This document shows, piece after piece, positions 9,116 to 18,401 of a stretch of DNA of 49,688 nt (within the stretch, counting starts at the first letter, position 1; each line of letters opens with the position of its first letter). The DNA comes from JAAYAY01 sp964429355 (GTDB lineage Bacteria; Planctomycetota; Planctomycetia; Pirellulales; Thermoguttaceae). The stretch lies in NCBI GenBank assembly GCA_964429355.1, contig CAYSCH010000015.1, forward strand, positions 1-49,688, read 5' to 3'. A program made the translations under genes and the position numbers. Under the pieces are notes generated by a model. It was given only the letters and a program-made list of their open reading frames with translations. It was not told the DNA's origin and searched no databases.

Positions 9116-9958
9116 CTAGGTTTTCCCGGCCAGGTCTTCCTGCTGGTCCTTGATGGACCACTGGAGTTCCTCCTGTCGGTCTTTCAGAATCGCCTTGTAC
9201 TCCAGGATTACCTCGGACCAGAACGCCTGTTGCTGAGGGTCCGCGAGGCGTTGTTTCTCCGCCTCGGCCAGCCGGCGTCGCGTATCCTCGACGAGTTCGC
9301 GCATCGAGCGGACATGGACGGCATATGCTGAACTGCGCGGGGAGGTCATGTCCCAGACTTTCTTCGGATCTCGCAGGGCATTCTCGAGGGACTCCAGGTT
9401 TTGCAGCTCCTTCTTGTCGTTTTCGAGTTGGCGGCGGCTGGCGTCGAGTTCGCTGCGCCAATGGATCAGCACGACAGGCACTTTTCGCGGATTCATTTGC
9501 GTCCGCTGCTCGCCCAATTGCAGTCGGCGCACACGCTGTTGGCCGTTGGCGATGTTGGTCTTCAGCCGCTGGCGATAGCGGTCGAGATATGCCTGGTAGC
9601 GGTTCGGTTTCTGCCCGGCGACGTATTCGACTTCAACTCGCCGGTTCTGGGCGCGGAGCGACTCCAATTGAGCGCCGCTGCCGGTTTCGCGGACCGCCGG
9701 TCGCTGTTCGCCAAACGGGGTCACCGAGATCTGTGCGGCGGTGGCCCCCATCGCGATCAGGTAGGCCTGGACAGTCTCCGCACGCTTTCTGCTCAGTTCC
9801 AAGTTCTTCTGATCCGACCCTTCCTTGGAGGCGTGCCCGAAGAGCTTGACCGTGGTCCCCGGAGCCTCAATCGAGTTGACCAGCGGTTGTAGTTTGTCCA
9901 ATTCACCCAGCATGGGATCGAACTGGCCCTGGCCGAAGTAAATGACGATCTTCTCCAT
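9116..9958 (-). CDS. OmpA-like domain protein with coiled-coil tail, no export signal
   Basis: A 280-residue protein from an ATG at 9958 preceded by a GGGGGGAA stretch. Residues 1-113 resemble the OmpA C-terminal peptidoglycan-binding domain: LSRKRAETVQAYLIAMGA, then VTPFGEQRP and NRRVEVEY. The usual GHTD metal/peptidoglycan motif reads GHAS, losing the Asp. Residues 120-280 are highly charged and predicted-looking coiled coil (long Glu/Gln/Arg/Lys heptad-like runs). There is no signal peptide, lipobox or membrane helix: the protein opens directly with MEKIVIYFGQGQFD, the first strand of the OmpA fold. It therefore appears cytoplasmic, or exported by an unusual route. The methyltransferase follows on the same strand. 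In many T6SS loci an OmpA-like domain is fused to TssL; here TssL lacks it, but a link is speculative. Confidence 0.72.
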   Translation of the reverse strand: MEKIVIYFGQGQFDPMLGELDKLQPLVNSIEAPGTTVKLFGHASKEGSDQKNLELSRKRAETVQAYLIAMGATAAQISVTPFGEQRPAVRETGSGAQLESLRAQNRRVEVEYVAGQKPNRYQAYLDRYRQRLKTNIANGQQRVRRLQLGEQRTQMNPRKVPVVLIHWRSELDASRRQLENDKKELQNLESLENALRDPKKVWDMTSPRSSAYAVHVRSMRELVEDTRRRLAEAEKQRLADPQQQAFWSEVILEYKAILKDRQEELQWSIKDQQEDLAGKT

Positions 9959-10425
9959 CGCAGCGTTCCCCCCTTCGTTCAGCCGACATTCTTTGTTTGC
10001 AGTCAGCTTGGAAACCAGTCCAGGCTCGCTCGGCCATTCACGTTATCAAGGTGTTCCCCATCCGATGCCTGGCGGCCCGGCAGAGGTTCTCAGCTTCTGG
10101 CGGGCATTTTCCGTCGCCTGCAGATGACACGCCATGCCTCTACCAGGGGAGGATTGCGATTTTCGGCGATTGGTGTGAGAGTTCCTCCCAGGGTTGTGTC
10201 ATCGCCCCCAAGACCACTCTCACTCGATGGCGGGGTTGGGGCTCGTCGAGGTGCCGTGTCGGCGGAGGCAGCTTCGCGGTCAACCTTGGTAGTTCAGAAT
10301 CAGCCCCGACATCGCTGGACACAAATAGCGAGAAAGCCACAATAGGGTGACAGGCCATTCGGTCCCTGAAGGCACGTTGACCGACAGGAATATAAAACGT
10401 TCGGAGGCGTCTTGGGCGACAGGCG
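9959..10425. other. Divergent intergenic region
   Basis: A 467-nt region between the minus-strand OmpA-like gene and the plus-strand glycosyltransferase. I found no credible ORF, repeat or strong hairpin. A TATAAA box at 10391-10396, 30 nt before the glycosyltransferase ATG, is the best promoter-like element, but no good -35 element is correctly spaced. Confidence 0.5.
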
Positions 10426-12102
10426 ATGGTTCAAAGGGACGCGACCGAGATCCTGGCTGAACGGGGGCGCACGCTGCTGGAGGCGGGTAGCGTCGATGAG
10501 GCTCTCGATCTGTTGGAAGGGGCGGCGAGGCAGGCTCCACAATCGCCGCAGATCCAGGAGTGCCTGGCCGAGGCCTATTATCAAGCGGGCAAACTTCTCC
10601 CGGCGCTCAGGGCCTACGATCGCGTGATCGAGTTGGGGGCGGCCAGCGCGGCAACATGGTGCCGCACGGGCAATGCCCTGGCCGAAGTGGGTGAGTATGC
10701 GCAGGCGATCGGGGCTTATGAAAACTGCCTTGCCCAAGAGACGTCCTGCGCCGAGGCCCACCACAACCTGGCAAGAGCCCTGTATCGGCTGGGCCAGATC
10801 GACCGGGCGGTAGAACATCTCGAGAAGTGCGCGGCATTCACGGGCGCAATCGATCCCTGGTTGAGCCTGGCCACTCTCATACCGGGCGACCCGGCTGCCG
10901 ACCACCAGCGGATCTATGACGTTCGCCGGGCCTTGGTTTCCCGGTTGACGGCGGTTGAGAATGTTGCACGCAAGCACAACACCGATCGCGTCTACCGGGC
11001 ATCGCAATCGCGATTGCGAGTGGGATACCTTTCTGCGTTCTTCGATCGGGCCAATTACATGAAGCCGGTGTGGGGGCTGATCAATCACCACGACCGGACG
11101 CGACTGGAGTTGTACCTGCTGAGCGACACTCCTCTGTCACGGGGCATGCCGGGCTACGAGCCGCGAACAGAAGATCGGCTTTTGGAAGTGGGCGGATTAA
11201 AGAACGAGGAATTGGCGGCCCTGATCCGTGATGTGAGGATCGAGATCCTTGTCGACCTGAATGGCTATAGCGTGCCGGCGCGACTGGGTCTGTTTGTTCA
11301 TCTGGTTGCGCCGATCACGGTGGCATGGTTCAACATGTATGCCACTTCGGCGCTGCCGGGGATCGATTTTCTGATCGGCGACGACGAGACGATCTCGAAT
11401 GACGAAACCCGCTATTTCACCGAGAAGGTGCTTCGTCTTCCGGTCAGCTACTTGACATTCGAGGTTCGTCATCCTGTGCCTCCGGTTGTCGAACCGCCCT
11501 GCCTCAAGAACGGTTTTCTGACTTTCGGCAGCCTGGTCACCCAATACAAGATCTGCCCGCCGGTGGTTGCGGCGTGGGCCGAGATTCTCCGCCGTGTGCC
11601 GTCGGCTCGCCTGCTGTTGGGAAACTCCACTCTGAAGTCGATCTGCAACCGCGAGTTTGTTGTTGAGAAGTTCCGGCAATTGGGTGTTGAAGAAGACCGG
11701 TTGACGCTCTTTGGACCGGCGGATCACTACCACTTTCTGGAATACTACGATCAGATGGACGTGGCGCTCGACGCGTTTCCCTACAACGGCGGGACCACCA
11801 CGATGGAAGCCATTTGGCAGGGCGTGCCGGTACTGACCTTCGAGGGGGACCGCTGGGCTTCGCGGACGAGTCAGACCCTGTTGCGGCGGAGTCCTTTGAG
11901 CTGCTTCGTAGCCAGCGACGTCGGTGCGATGGTCGAAATGGCGGTCTGCCTTGCCGAAGACGCTGCCACCCCGCAAATGCTCGCTCAGTTGCGGCGAACG
12001 TTGCGCGACGAACTCGCGGCGAGCGAAGCGTGCGACACCGCCCGGCTGGCCGCGGAGATGGAGCGGATCTATCAGGCGATCGCCCAAGGCGACGCCAGAT
12101 AA
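10426..12102 (+). CDS. TPR-containing O-GlcNAc transferase (SPINDLY family)
   Basis: A 558-residue cytoplasmic protein with the layout of the OGT/SPINDLY glycosyltransferase 41 family. Residues about 8-140 are three to four tetratricopeptide repeats for substrate or partner binding, such as AWCRTGNALAEVGEYAQAI-like units. The catalytic region covers about 195-555 with LRVGYLS (197-203), DLNGYS, LTFGSLVTQYKICPPVV, RLTLFGPADH and ALDAFPYNGGTTTMEAIWQG, the last being the typical nucleotide-sugar-binding segment. The His usually found after the first catalytic strand (SDFxxH in OGT) is not obvious here (FFDRANYMKPVW), so donor or acceptor chemistry may differ. It would transfer a sugar from a UDP- or GDP-sugar onto protein Ser/Thr or another acceptor. 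The ribosome site is weak. It converges on the caspase-like gene, 16 nt apart. Family assignment is firm; substrate unknown. Confidence 0.88.
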   Translation: MVQRDATEILAERGRTLLEAGSVDEALDLLEGAARQAPQSPQIQECLAEAYYQAGKLLPALRAYDRVIELGAASAATWCRTGNALAEVGEYAQAIGAYENCLAQETSCAEAHHNLARALYRLGQIDRAVEHLEKCAAFTGAIDPWLSLATLIPGDPAADHQRIYDVRRALVSRLTAVENVARKHNTDRVYRASQSRLRVGYLSAFFDRANYMKPVWGLINHHDRTRLELYLLSDTPLSRGMPGYEPRTEDRLLEVGGLKNEELAALIRDVRIEILVDLNGYSVPARLGLFVHLVAPITVAWFNMYATSALPGIDFLIGDDETISNDETRYFTEKVLRLPVSYLTFEVRHPVPPVVEPPCLKNGFLTFGSLVTQYKICPPVVAAWAEILRRVPSARLLLGNSTLKSICNREFVVEKFRQLGVEEDRLTLFGPADHYHFLEYYDQMDVALDAFPYNGGTTTMEAIWQGVPVLTFEGDRWASRTSQTLLRRSPLSCFVASDVGAMVEMAVCLAEDAATPQMLAQLRRTLRDELAASEACDTARLAAEMERIYQAIAQGDAR

Positions 12103-12118
12103 GGGACTGGTCTCTGGG

Positions 12119-15100
12119 CTAGCGCACCGGAAGATCGATCTCGGCCGGCTCAGTGGCAGCAGGGAGGGTGATCTGGGTGGAACCTTCGCGGAACTTGTTC
12201 AGCGCGATGCCTTTGGCCTGCAGGGTGTAGGAGCCGTGGGGCACTTTCTGGAAAACGAAACGGCCGTTGGAATCCGACACGGCAGAGAAGCCCGTGCCCT
12301 CCAATCGAACGGTGATCCCTGCGGCGGGTCGGTCGATGAGGACGACGGTTCCCCGGATGGTGCTGGTCATGGCCGGTGAAGCGGTCCCGGTGGCCGGCGG
12401 TGGGGCAATCGTCACCTGGCCGAACTGGCTGCTGGAAAGCCCGACCCGATCGGTAGCGCGAACGAGGATCCGGTAGCGGCCGGGTTCGAGGTTCTCGGAG
12501 GGCAGGCTTGTGGTCCAGGACTTGGCCCCGCCCGGCTGTCGAAGGACCTTAGGCACCTCGGGTTCTTCGAAATCGGAAGAACCGTCCAGGTCGAAGCCAA
12601 CCTCCAGTTTTTCAACCCCACTGAGGTCGAGTGTCTGGACCGACACCGCGATGGGACTTCCCTTGTTGACCGGCTGATCCGGCAGGGCGATGCGCAGTTC
12701 GGGGGCGGCTCCATCGAGAATCACCCGGACGGACGATTCTGCCGATCGAGGGGCCTGCGGCGAGATTGCCTGCAGATTCAAGTGGGCGAGGATATCGACC
12801 GCCATGTTTCGCAACCCGCCGGGATCGAGGCGGACCTGGAGATCGGCGACTTGGGAGGCAAGTCGCAGCAGACCGCCCGGCCGGATTTCGTCCAGAAAGA
12901 CTGTTTCCAGCCGGTCGGATGTTAGCCGCACGGTCCTTTCGCCGTCGAGAAGGCGGTCTCCGTTGGTATCGATTCCCACCTCCACGTAGTCGGCGGGTTG
13001 CTGGAAGGCATCTTCCGGGGCATCGACGTGCAGGTCAACGGAAATCGCATCCAGGGGAGCGAGAAATGCTGCGCCGGATTGGGGAGCGCGGATCAACACG
13101 GTGCGAACGGACCGTTCGCGCTCGACTTGCTGGCGATCTCGATCGCAGGCCAGGTCGTAAAGGAACGCTTGCCGGCAGCCATCGACGGTCAATTGTACGG
13201 GGACCCTGCGCCCCACGGCCGGCTCGACCACGGCGAACAGATCCAGGGGTTTTCCGGGAGCAAGGATTTTCCCCTGGTCATTCATTTCGGTGTTCGGATC
13301 GAGGACCCCGGCCGTTTCCCACTGGACGCTGATGGGCTGATCGGGTCCGAGGGGCGGGAGGATGTTTTGGTCCGGAGTCCCGTCTCCATCGAGGTCCTTT
13401 GCCTGGATTCTGATCGAGATCCGCTGGCTCGCCGCCTGGTAACTGACGATCGGCTCGAGATAGTCCTTGGGGAGCAGCGTAGAGAAAGCGATCCAGTGGG
13501 CCCACTGCTTCTGGTCGTTCTCGCGGACGACGCAGGCAAGTCCCTTGGTGATATCAACCGGTTCAACGGGCTTGGCTGTTTCTTCGGCACTCTTGGCCGC
13601 TGGCGTCTCGCCGCTGGGAGCAGGCTTTTCCGGCGCGGGGAAAGGAATCGGTACGGGTCTCTGGTCGGCCGGGAGTTCCATATCGAGCGGGCCGGCCAGC
13701 ACCCGCCCGTTCTGCTGCCAGATCGATAGTCGCTCCTGACGATTCGCGTCGCTGTTCGGCAGTTCGCCCGGAGGGCTGCCCAGGAGGACCACGGATACCT
13801 TGCGGGCCTTGCCCGATCGATTCACCAGATCGAGCTGGAACTGGGTGGTGCGATTTGGAAACGGACGAAGCCGGATATCGCCTTGCTCTCCTTCGCGGCG
13901 ATCGACGGTCAGTCCGGTCCCGGTGACCTGCAGTTCAACGGTATCGGGCGGCCGGACAGCGAGCGTGACACGATGCGTTTTGGCCATCTGGCCCGATGCC
14001 AGGTGAATCACCAGGGTGGTTGTTTCCCATGCCGGCTTTTGCGGCGCGCTGCGGACTCGAAACGAGTAGCGTTTGGGGGTTTCGGTTTCCGAGTCAACCG
14101 GTATCTGTTGGCCCGACGCAACCGCCGCGGGACTCTCGAGGGTTTCGACGGCAAGCAGATCCTTGTCGTACTCGAGAGAGAGGTTGGCACTGCCGGGCCT
14201 GGCCCCTGCCACGCGGGCGTCGACAGAAAATTCGGTCCAGAGAGCCGGTTCGATTTCGAGCCGTTCCGGCCCGGTCAATTCGAGCTGCTCCTCGGGGAGG
14301 CGGAAGTCCGGGAGGGGCTGGATGGAGAAGCGGCAGGCGTCGGCGGGGACCCTGACGGAGTCGCGAGCATCGACGGCCCGGAGAAGCAACTCCACCGGTC
14401 CGGCTGTGGCGGGATCGGTCGAGCTGCATGCCTGGCGAATTCTCTGCGGCAGGGCGCTGTAGAATTCGGCCAACCTGCCGCCGAGGCGACGGTAGGATTC
14501 CCACCGCTTCGATTCGTCGATTTCACCCTGCTGTGATGAGAGAGTTCTGAGAAGGTCGACATCTTCCTGCAGCAACCTGGCACTGGCAGGATCGAACAAC
14601 TGCACGGACTTCCAGGCGAGTTCGGCCTGGGAAAAGACGGCGTTCCAGGCCGATTGTGAGCCAGCCGGAGAGGAGGGCGAGGCGAGGTTCGTGTCGCCGG
14701 TTGCCGTCTGGCCGCGGAACTCTTCCAGGGTCGTCAGGAGGGCTGCCCGCTGCGGGGCGGCGAGTATCGGCGTTGCCAACAGATCGACGATCCGCTGCGA
14801 TGTTTCTTCCGGCTTGCGATCCTCTTTGGGCTGATCGAGAATGGCCTGAACCTCGCGTGCGAGGATGTCTTTCTCGATCCGGTCGCGCAGGCGGTTCAGT
14901 TCGGCAGATCTGACTTGGATTTGCCGAAGGCTTGAATCCAGCTCGGCTCGTGCGGCATTACCGGAACGGACTTTGCCGGCGATTGCGGCGAGCAAATCGC
15001 CATAATCGGAAAGCTGATCGGACAGCAATTCGGAGAGGTGGTCGTGCAACGAAGCGGCAAACGGAGCACTCCGAGCGATGCGCCCATACCAGCGGAGATA

Positions 15101-16612
15101 GTCGGGGCACACGAATAGCAGGTCGTTTCGCAGGCGGACTGCCTGGGCGTAAGAAGCGGCGATTTCGGAAGTTCCTGGCGATTGTGCGGGCGGCTGGCTG
15201 GGAAGGACCTGTTGTCTGGCCCTATCGAGCCTTGCGAGCACCGAGGATGGATCGGCCGAGTTCGGCAACGGGCGTTGTTCGGCGAGGAGTTTCAGAGACG
15301 CGATCAGCATTTCCAGATCGCGGATCCGCTCGCTGGCGGCAAATTCCTGCCGATCGCGAAACTGCAGCTCGTAGCCGTGGAGCAGTTCCTGGAATTCTCG
15401 CCAGAGGTGCGGCGCGTAATCCACAGGAGTCCAGTTGGCGGCGTCGGCGCGAGACTGAAGGCGATCCCGCAGGCTCCATGCTTCCACGAGCAGTGCCTGG
15501 ACTTGTGTCCGGACCGCAGTGGGGCCCGCGGCGACCTGGGCCGCCGGCACGGGCTCCGACTTGTCGGGAGCCGCCTGACCTTGGCGATCGTCCGTGCCGG
15601 AGGGTGAATTCTGCTTTGCCGCAGGCGGCGCCGGGCCTGCGTCCTTCTGTTCTGCTGGTTCGGCATCCCGGGTGGTTGGGGATACGGAGACCAGTGCGAT
15701 CCCAACCTCGGCCTCGGCTGGTCCGATACTTCCTCGGAACAGTTCCGGAGACTGTGTGGCCGATCCGCCCGTCTGGGCGTGGACCCGGCTCGCAACGCGT
15801 TTGCGGACGTAGGCGTAGAATTCGTCCAGCTCAACCACATGGTCTCCGTCCGCGTCGGCTGAACCGGTCAATCCCTCGATAACACAGTGGCCGAATACGG
15901 ACGCCTGGTCGGGGTACGACACGTGGGACGTTTCCAACGGTCTGTGAGCACTCAGCAGCCAGAGGCTGTCGTCTGGCAGTTTTTGCACTTCGTCGCGAAG
16001 CAGTCGGGGAAACTCGTTGACGATCATTCCCTGGCGTGGATCGCCGGCAATCCAGCCCGCGTCGAGAAGAACCAGTTTCACTTGTGCGCGGCATTGGCTG
16101 ACCTGCCGGAGTACCTCGCCCAATTCGATTCGCCCCGATTCGTTTGCGGGCGAATAATTGCTGCAGAGCAGCAAGGCCTTACCGTCGCTCGATACCCCGT
16201 GTGCAGACAAGTAGAGAATGGCGACATCGCGCGGGCGGGTGACGATACCTCGCAGGGTACTGGACAGGGTTGCCATACCCTCGGAGGTTTCGAGCCCGGC
16301 CAGGAGATGTTGGGAGTTTGATTTGGGACCGTCTGGAGGCGGCGCGGTGAGCCTGGCGACATCCTCGTCGGCAAATGGGATGGGCGGGACAGCCAGAGCG
16401 TCGTAATTCGCGACAGGCAAGCCGAAAACATGGACACGAGGCAAGAACATCCACCACCACAGGACCCACGCCAGGAGTCCCATGAGTACGAGGCCCAGAG
16501 CGGTTGTCGTCACGCGTGCTGTCCAGCGACTGGTCATACTCAGACGTTGTTCCTGGGGGCGACCGCGCCAAGTACGAGTCGATCGCATCGAGCGACCAGA
16601 TCGGTCGGGCAT
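12119..16612 (-). CDS. Membrane-anchored caspase-like protein with degenerate catalytic Cys
   Basis: A 1497-residue protein. I chose ATG 16612, with GGAGG 10 nt upstream; the frame could start at 16864 but those residues look non-coding. A basic N-terminal tail precedes one membrane helix (about 35-56), so the rest should be periplasmic. A caspase/C14 fold follows at about 60-280: the catalytic His is present in YLSAHG (His138), but the expected Cys site reads LLDAGW, with Gly186 where caspases have Cys. An EF-hand-like loop DADGDHVVELDE (253-264) closes the domain. Then come a Pro-rich linker, a long helical region (about 380-830), a beta-rich region of Ig-like modules and a C-terminal carboxypeptidase-regulatory-like beta domain (GTVVLIDRPAAGITVRLEGT). 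It is divergent from the T6SS operon and resembles the caspase-like protein at 45294. Probably a non-catalytic scaffold or sensor. Confidence 0.8.
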   Translation of the reverse strand: MPDRSGRSMRSTRTWRGRPQEQRLSMTSRWTARVTTTALGLVLMGLLAWVLWWWMFLPRVHVFGLPVANYDALAVPPIPFADEDVARLTAPPPDGPKSNSQHLLAGLETSEGMATLSSTLRGIVTRPRDVAILYLSAHGVSSDGKALLLCSNYSPANESGRIELGEVLRQVSQCRAQVKLVLLDAGWIAGDPRQGMIVNEFPRLLRDEVQKLPDDSLWLLSAHRPLETSHVSYPDQASVFGHCVIEGLTGSADADGDHVVELDEFYAYVRKRVASRVHAQTGGSATQSPELFRGSIGPAEAEVGIALVSVSPTTRDAEPAEQKDAGPAPPAAKQNSPSGTDDRQGQAAPDKSEPVPAAQVAAGPTAVRTQVQALLVEAWSLRDRLQSRADAANWTPVDYAPHLWREFQELLHGYELQFRDRQEFAASERIRDLEMLIASLKLLAEQRPLPNSADPSSVLARLDRARQQVLPSQPPAQSPGTSEIAASYAQAVRLRNDLLFVCPDYLRWYGRIARSAPFAASLHDHLSELLSDQLSDYGDLLAAIAGKVRSGNAARAELDSSLRQIQVRSAELNRLRDRIEKDILAREVQAILDQPKEDRKPEETSQRIVDLLATPILAAPQRAALLTTLEEFRGQTATGDTNLASPSSPAGSQSAWNAVFSQAELAWKSVQLFDPASARLLQEDVDLLRTLSSQQGEIDESKRWESYRRLGGRLAEFYSALPQRIRQACSSTDPATAGPVELLLRAVDARDSVRVPADACRFSIQPLPDFRLPEEQLELTGPERLEIEPALWTEFSVDARVAGARPGSANLSLEYDKDLLAVETLESPAAVASGQQIPVDSETETPKRYSFRVRSAPQKPAWETTTLVIHLASGQMAKTHRVTLAVRPPDTVELQVTGTGLTVDRREGEQGDIRLRPFPNRTTQFQLDLVNRSGKARKVSVVLLGSPPGELPNSDANRQERLSIWQQNGRVLAGPLDMELPADQRPVPIPFPAPEKPAPSGETPAAKSAEETAKPVEPVDITKGLACVVRENDQKQWAHWIAFSTLLPKDYLEPIVSYQAASQRISIRIQAKDLDGDGTPDQNILPPLGPDQPISVQWETAGVLDPNTEMNDQGKILAPGKPLDLFAVVEPAVGRRVPVQLTVDGCRQAFLYDLACDRDRQQVERERSVRTVLIRAPQSGAAFLAPLDAISVDLHVDAPEDAFQQPADYVEVGIDTNGDRLLDGERTVRLTSDRLETVFLDEIRPGGLLRLASQVADLQVRLDPGGLRNMAVDILAHLNLQAISPQAPRSAESSVRVILDGAAPELRIALPDQPVNKGSPIAVSVQTLDLSGVEKLEVGFDLDGSSDFEEPEVPKVLRQPGGAKSWTTSLPSENLEPGRYRILVRATDRVGLSSSQFGQVTIAPPPATGTASPAMTSTIRGTVVLIDRPAAGITVRLEGTGFSAVSDSNGRFVFQKVPHGSYTLQAKGIALNKFREGSTQITLPAATEPAEIDLPVR

Positions 16613-16979
16613 CCTTGTCAAGCCTCCATCGAGGGGGGGCCTATGAGCGCAAATCTTCCAGTGAGCGAATTCTAGCGCAATGGCGCCCGCCGTGCCAGGG
16701 ATCGGTGGCTTCGACAACGGCTTGCAATTAGCGGGGTGTTTGCTACTCTCAGGGGGAGTGTCGAGTCGGGTGTTGCGATAGTTGGCAGGTGTCTTCGGAC
16801 GGAGGGCTCTTTCTAGAAGTTGAGTGTAGGGAACGACTTCAATACCGCGGAAGAGGCTTTCCACCCCGGAGAACAGCGGGTCTGCTTGTGGCTTCAGGAT
16901 CGGCTCCCGATATCGTTGTGTGGCATTCGCGGAATGCCGCCGGTTTCACCAACAGGGCATTTGGATATTGCGGTCTCTT
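16613..16979. other. Divergent intergenic region upstream of the T6SS operon
   Basis: A 367-nt region between the minus-strand caspase-like gene and tssK. It should hold the promoters for both directions. TTGCAA and TACTCT, separated by 16 nt around 16723-16750, form a weak plus-strand sigma-70-like pair. I see no convincing FliA-type promoter, operator repeat or small gene. Confidence 0.4.
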
Positions 16980-18401
16980 ATGCATAATCTTCCGGTTCAT
17001 TGGTGCGAGGGACTGTTCCTGCGACCCCAACACCTTCAAGCGGCGGATCGGTCCTGGCAAGAGACGCTCGAAACCAGCGAGCACTGGGACCATCAGTACA
17101 ACTACGGTCTTCGGCAGGTCGAATTGAGCGAGGAGGCCATTTCCAATTGGCAGTGCCAGGTAAATGTTTGCCACGCACGCATGAAAGACGGCAGTCTGGT
17201 GAAACTGGGGCCAGGGGAAGAACTCGACCGGATTGATTTGAAGGCGGCTTTCGACCAGAACGACACGCTCCGGATCTACCTGGCGATTCCGAAATTGAAA
17301 CTTGGGCATCGCAACGTTGCACGAGGGGGGGGTGACGATCAGCTGCGATATTCGGAAACGATCGCGTCGTTGCCCGACGAGAGCGAAGGGGGAAACGACC
17401 AGGAAATCCAGCTTCGCAATCTCAATGTCCGGTTGATGGTCTCGACCCAGGATTTGTCGGGGCACGAACTGCTCCCGATTGCCGAGATTCACCGATCCGG
17501 AGAGATCGAGAGCACGCCGCAGCTTAACACGCAGTATATCCCGCCGGTGCTCGCGATCGATGCCTGGGCGCCCCTGGGGCGTGGGATTGTGCGGGCGATT
17601 TTCGACATTATCGGCAAGAAGGCCGACATCCTCAGCCAGCAAGTACTCAATCGCGGGATTTCGCTGGTCAGCCAGGAGCCCGGAGATCTAGACCGGTTGC
17701 TGATGCTCATGCAGTTGAACTCGGCGCTTGCGACACTCGAGGTGCTGACGTTTGCCCAGGGCGTGCACCCACTGGTTGCCTATCTGGAACTGTGCCGAAT
17801 TGTGGGGCAGCTCTCGGTTTTCGGTCCGACGCGCCGGTCGCCGGAAATTCCGCACTACGATCACGACGATCTGGGCAGGATTTTCGGCTGGATTCGTCAA
17901 CAGATTGAGCTGTTGCTGGGGCAGGTGCGGGATTACGAGTATGAGCAACGGTTCTTCGTCGGCGAAGCTCGCGGGATGCGGGTGTCTTTGGATCCGAAAT
18001 GGCTGGGTACGGATTGGAAGTGGTTCGTCGGCGTTCAGAGCGGGATTCTGAGTGAACGGGAATGCCTGGAGATGCTCTCGCCGGGCAATCTCGACTGGAA
18101 ACTGGGCAGCGCGAAGCAGGTTGGCTCCCTGTTCGAGTACGGAGCGGAAGGTCTCCAGTTGACGCCCCTTGCCCAAGCGCCGCGCGCATTGCCGGCGGTC
18201 CGCGACTGGGTCTATTTTGAAGTTACCCGGGGGAATGCAGCGTGGAAGGATGTTCTGGACACGCAGACCCTGGCGATGCGACTTAAGGACTCGTTGATCC
18301 TGAACACGGATACGTTGCAGGGCGCCCGAAAGCTCGTGGTTTCGTTCAGTGGAAAGCAGGTCTCGCTCCAATTTGCCTTGTTCGCAGTGCCCAACCGCTA
18401 A
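16980..18401 (+). CDS. tssK: T6SS baseplate subunit TssK
   Basis: A 473-residue TssK, the trimeric adaptor that links the T6SS baseplate wedge to the membrane complex through TssL and TssM. The N-terminus carries the family signature VHWCEGLFLRPQHLQAADR, matching the usual W-x-E-G-hydrophobic-x-L-x-PQH pattern. The rest shows the shell, neck and head organisation by length (family about 445 residues). The ATG at 16980 lacks a clear Shine-Dalgarno, but a start further upstream would add 20 unconserved residues before the signature. It opens the plus-strand T6SS cluster and its stop codon overlaps the tssL start by one base (TAATG), so the two are translationally coupled. In other systems the TssK C-terminal head contacts TssL/TssM cytoplasmic domains, so here it would contact the shortened membrane proteins next door. 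Confidence 0.95.
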   Translation: MHNLPVHWCEGLFLRPQHLQAADRSWQETLETSEHWDHQYNYGLRQVELSEEAISNWQCQVNVCHARMKDGSLVKLGPGEELDRIDLKAAFDQNDTLRIYLAIPKLKLGHRNVARGGGDDQLRYSETIASLPDESEGGNDQEIQLRNLNVRLMVSTQDLSGHELLPIAEIHRSGEIESTPQLNTQYIPPVLAIDAWAPLGRGIVRAIFDIIGKKADILSQQVLNRGISLVSQEPGDLDRLLMLMQLNSALATLEVLTFAQGVHPLVAYLELCRIVGQLSVFGPTRRSPEIPHYDHDDLGRIFGWIRQQIELLLGQVRDYEYEQRFFVGEARGMRVSLDPKWLGTDWKWFVGVQSGILSERECLEMLSPGNLDWKLGSAKQVGSLFEYGAEGLQLTPLAQAPRALPAVRDWVYFEVTRGNAAWKDVLDTQTLAMRLKDSLILNTDTLQGARKLVVSFSGKQVSLQFALFAVPNR

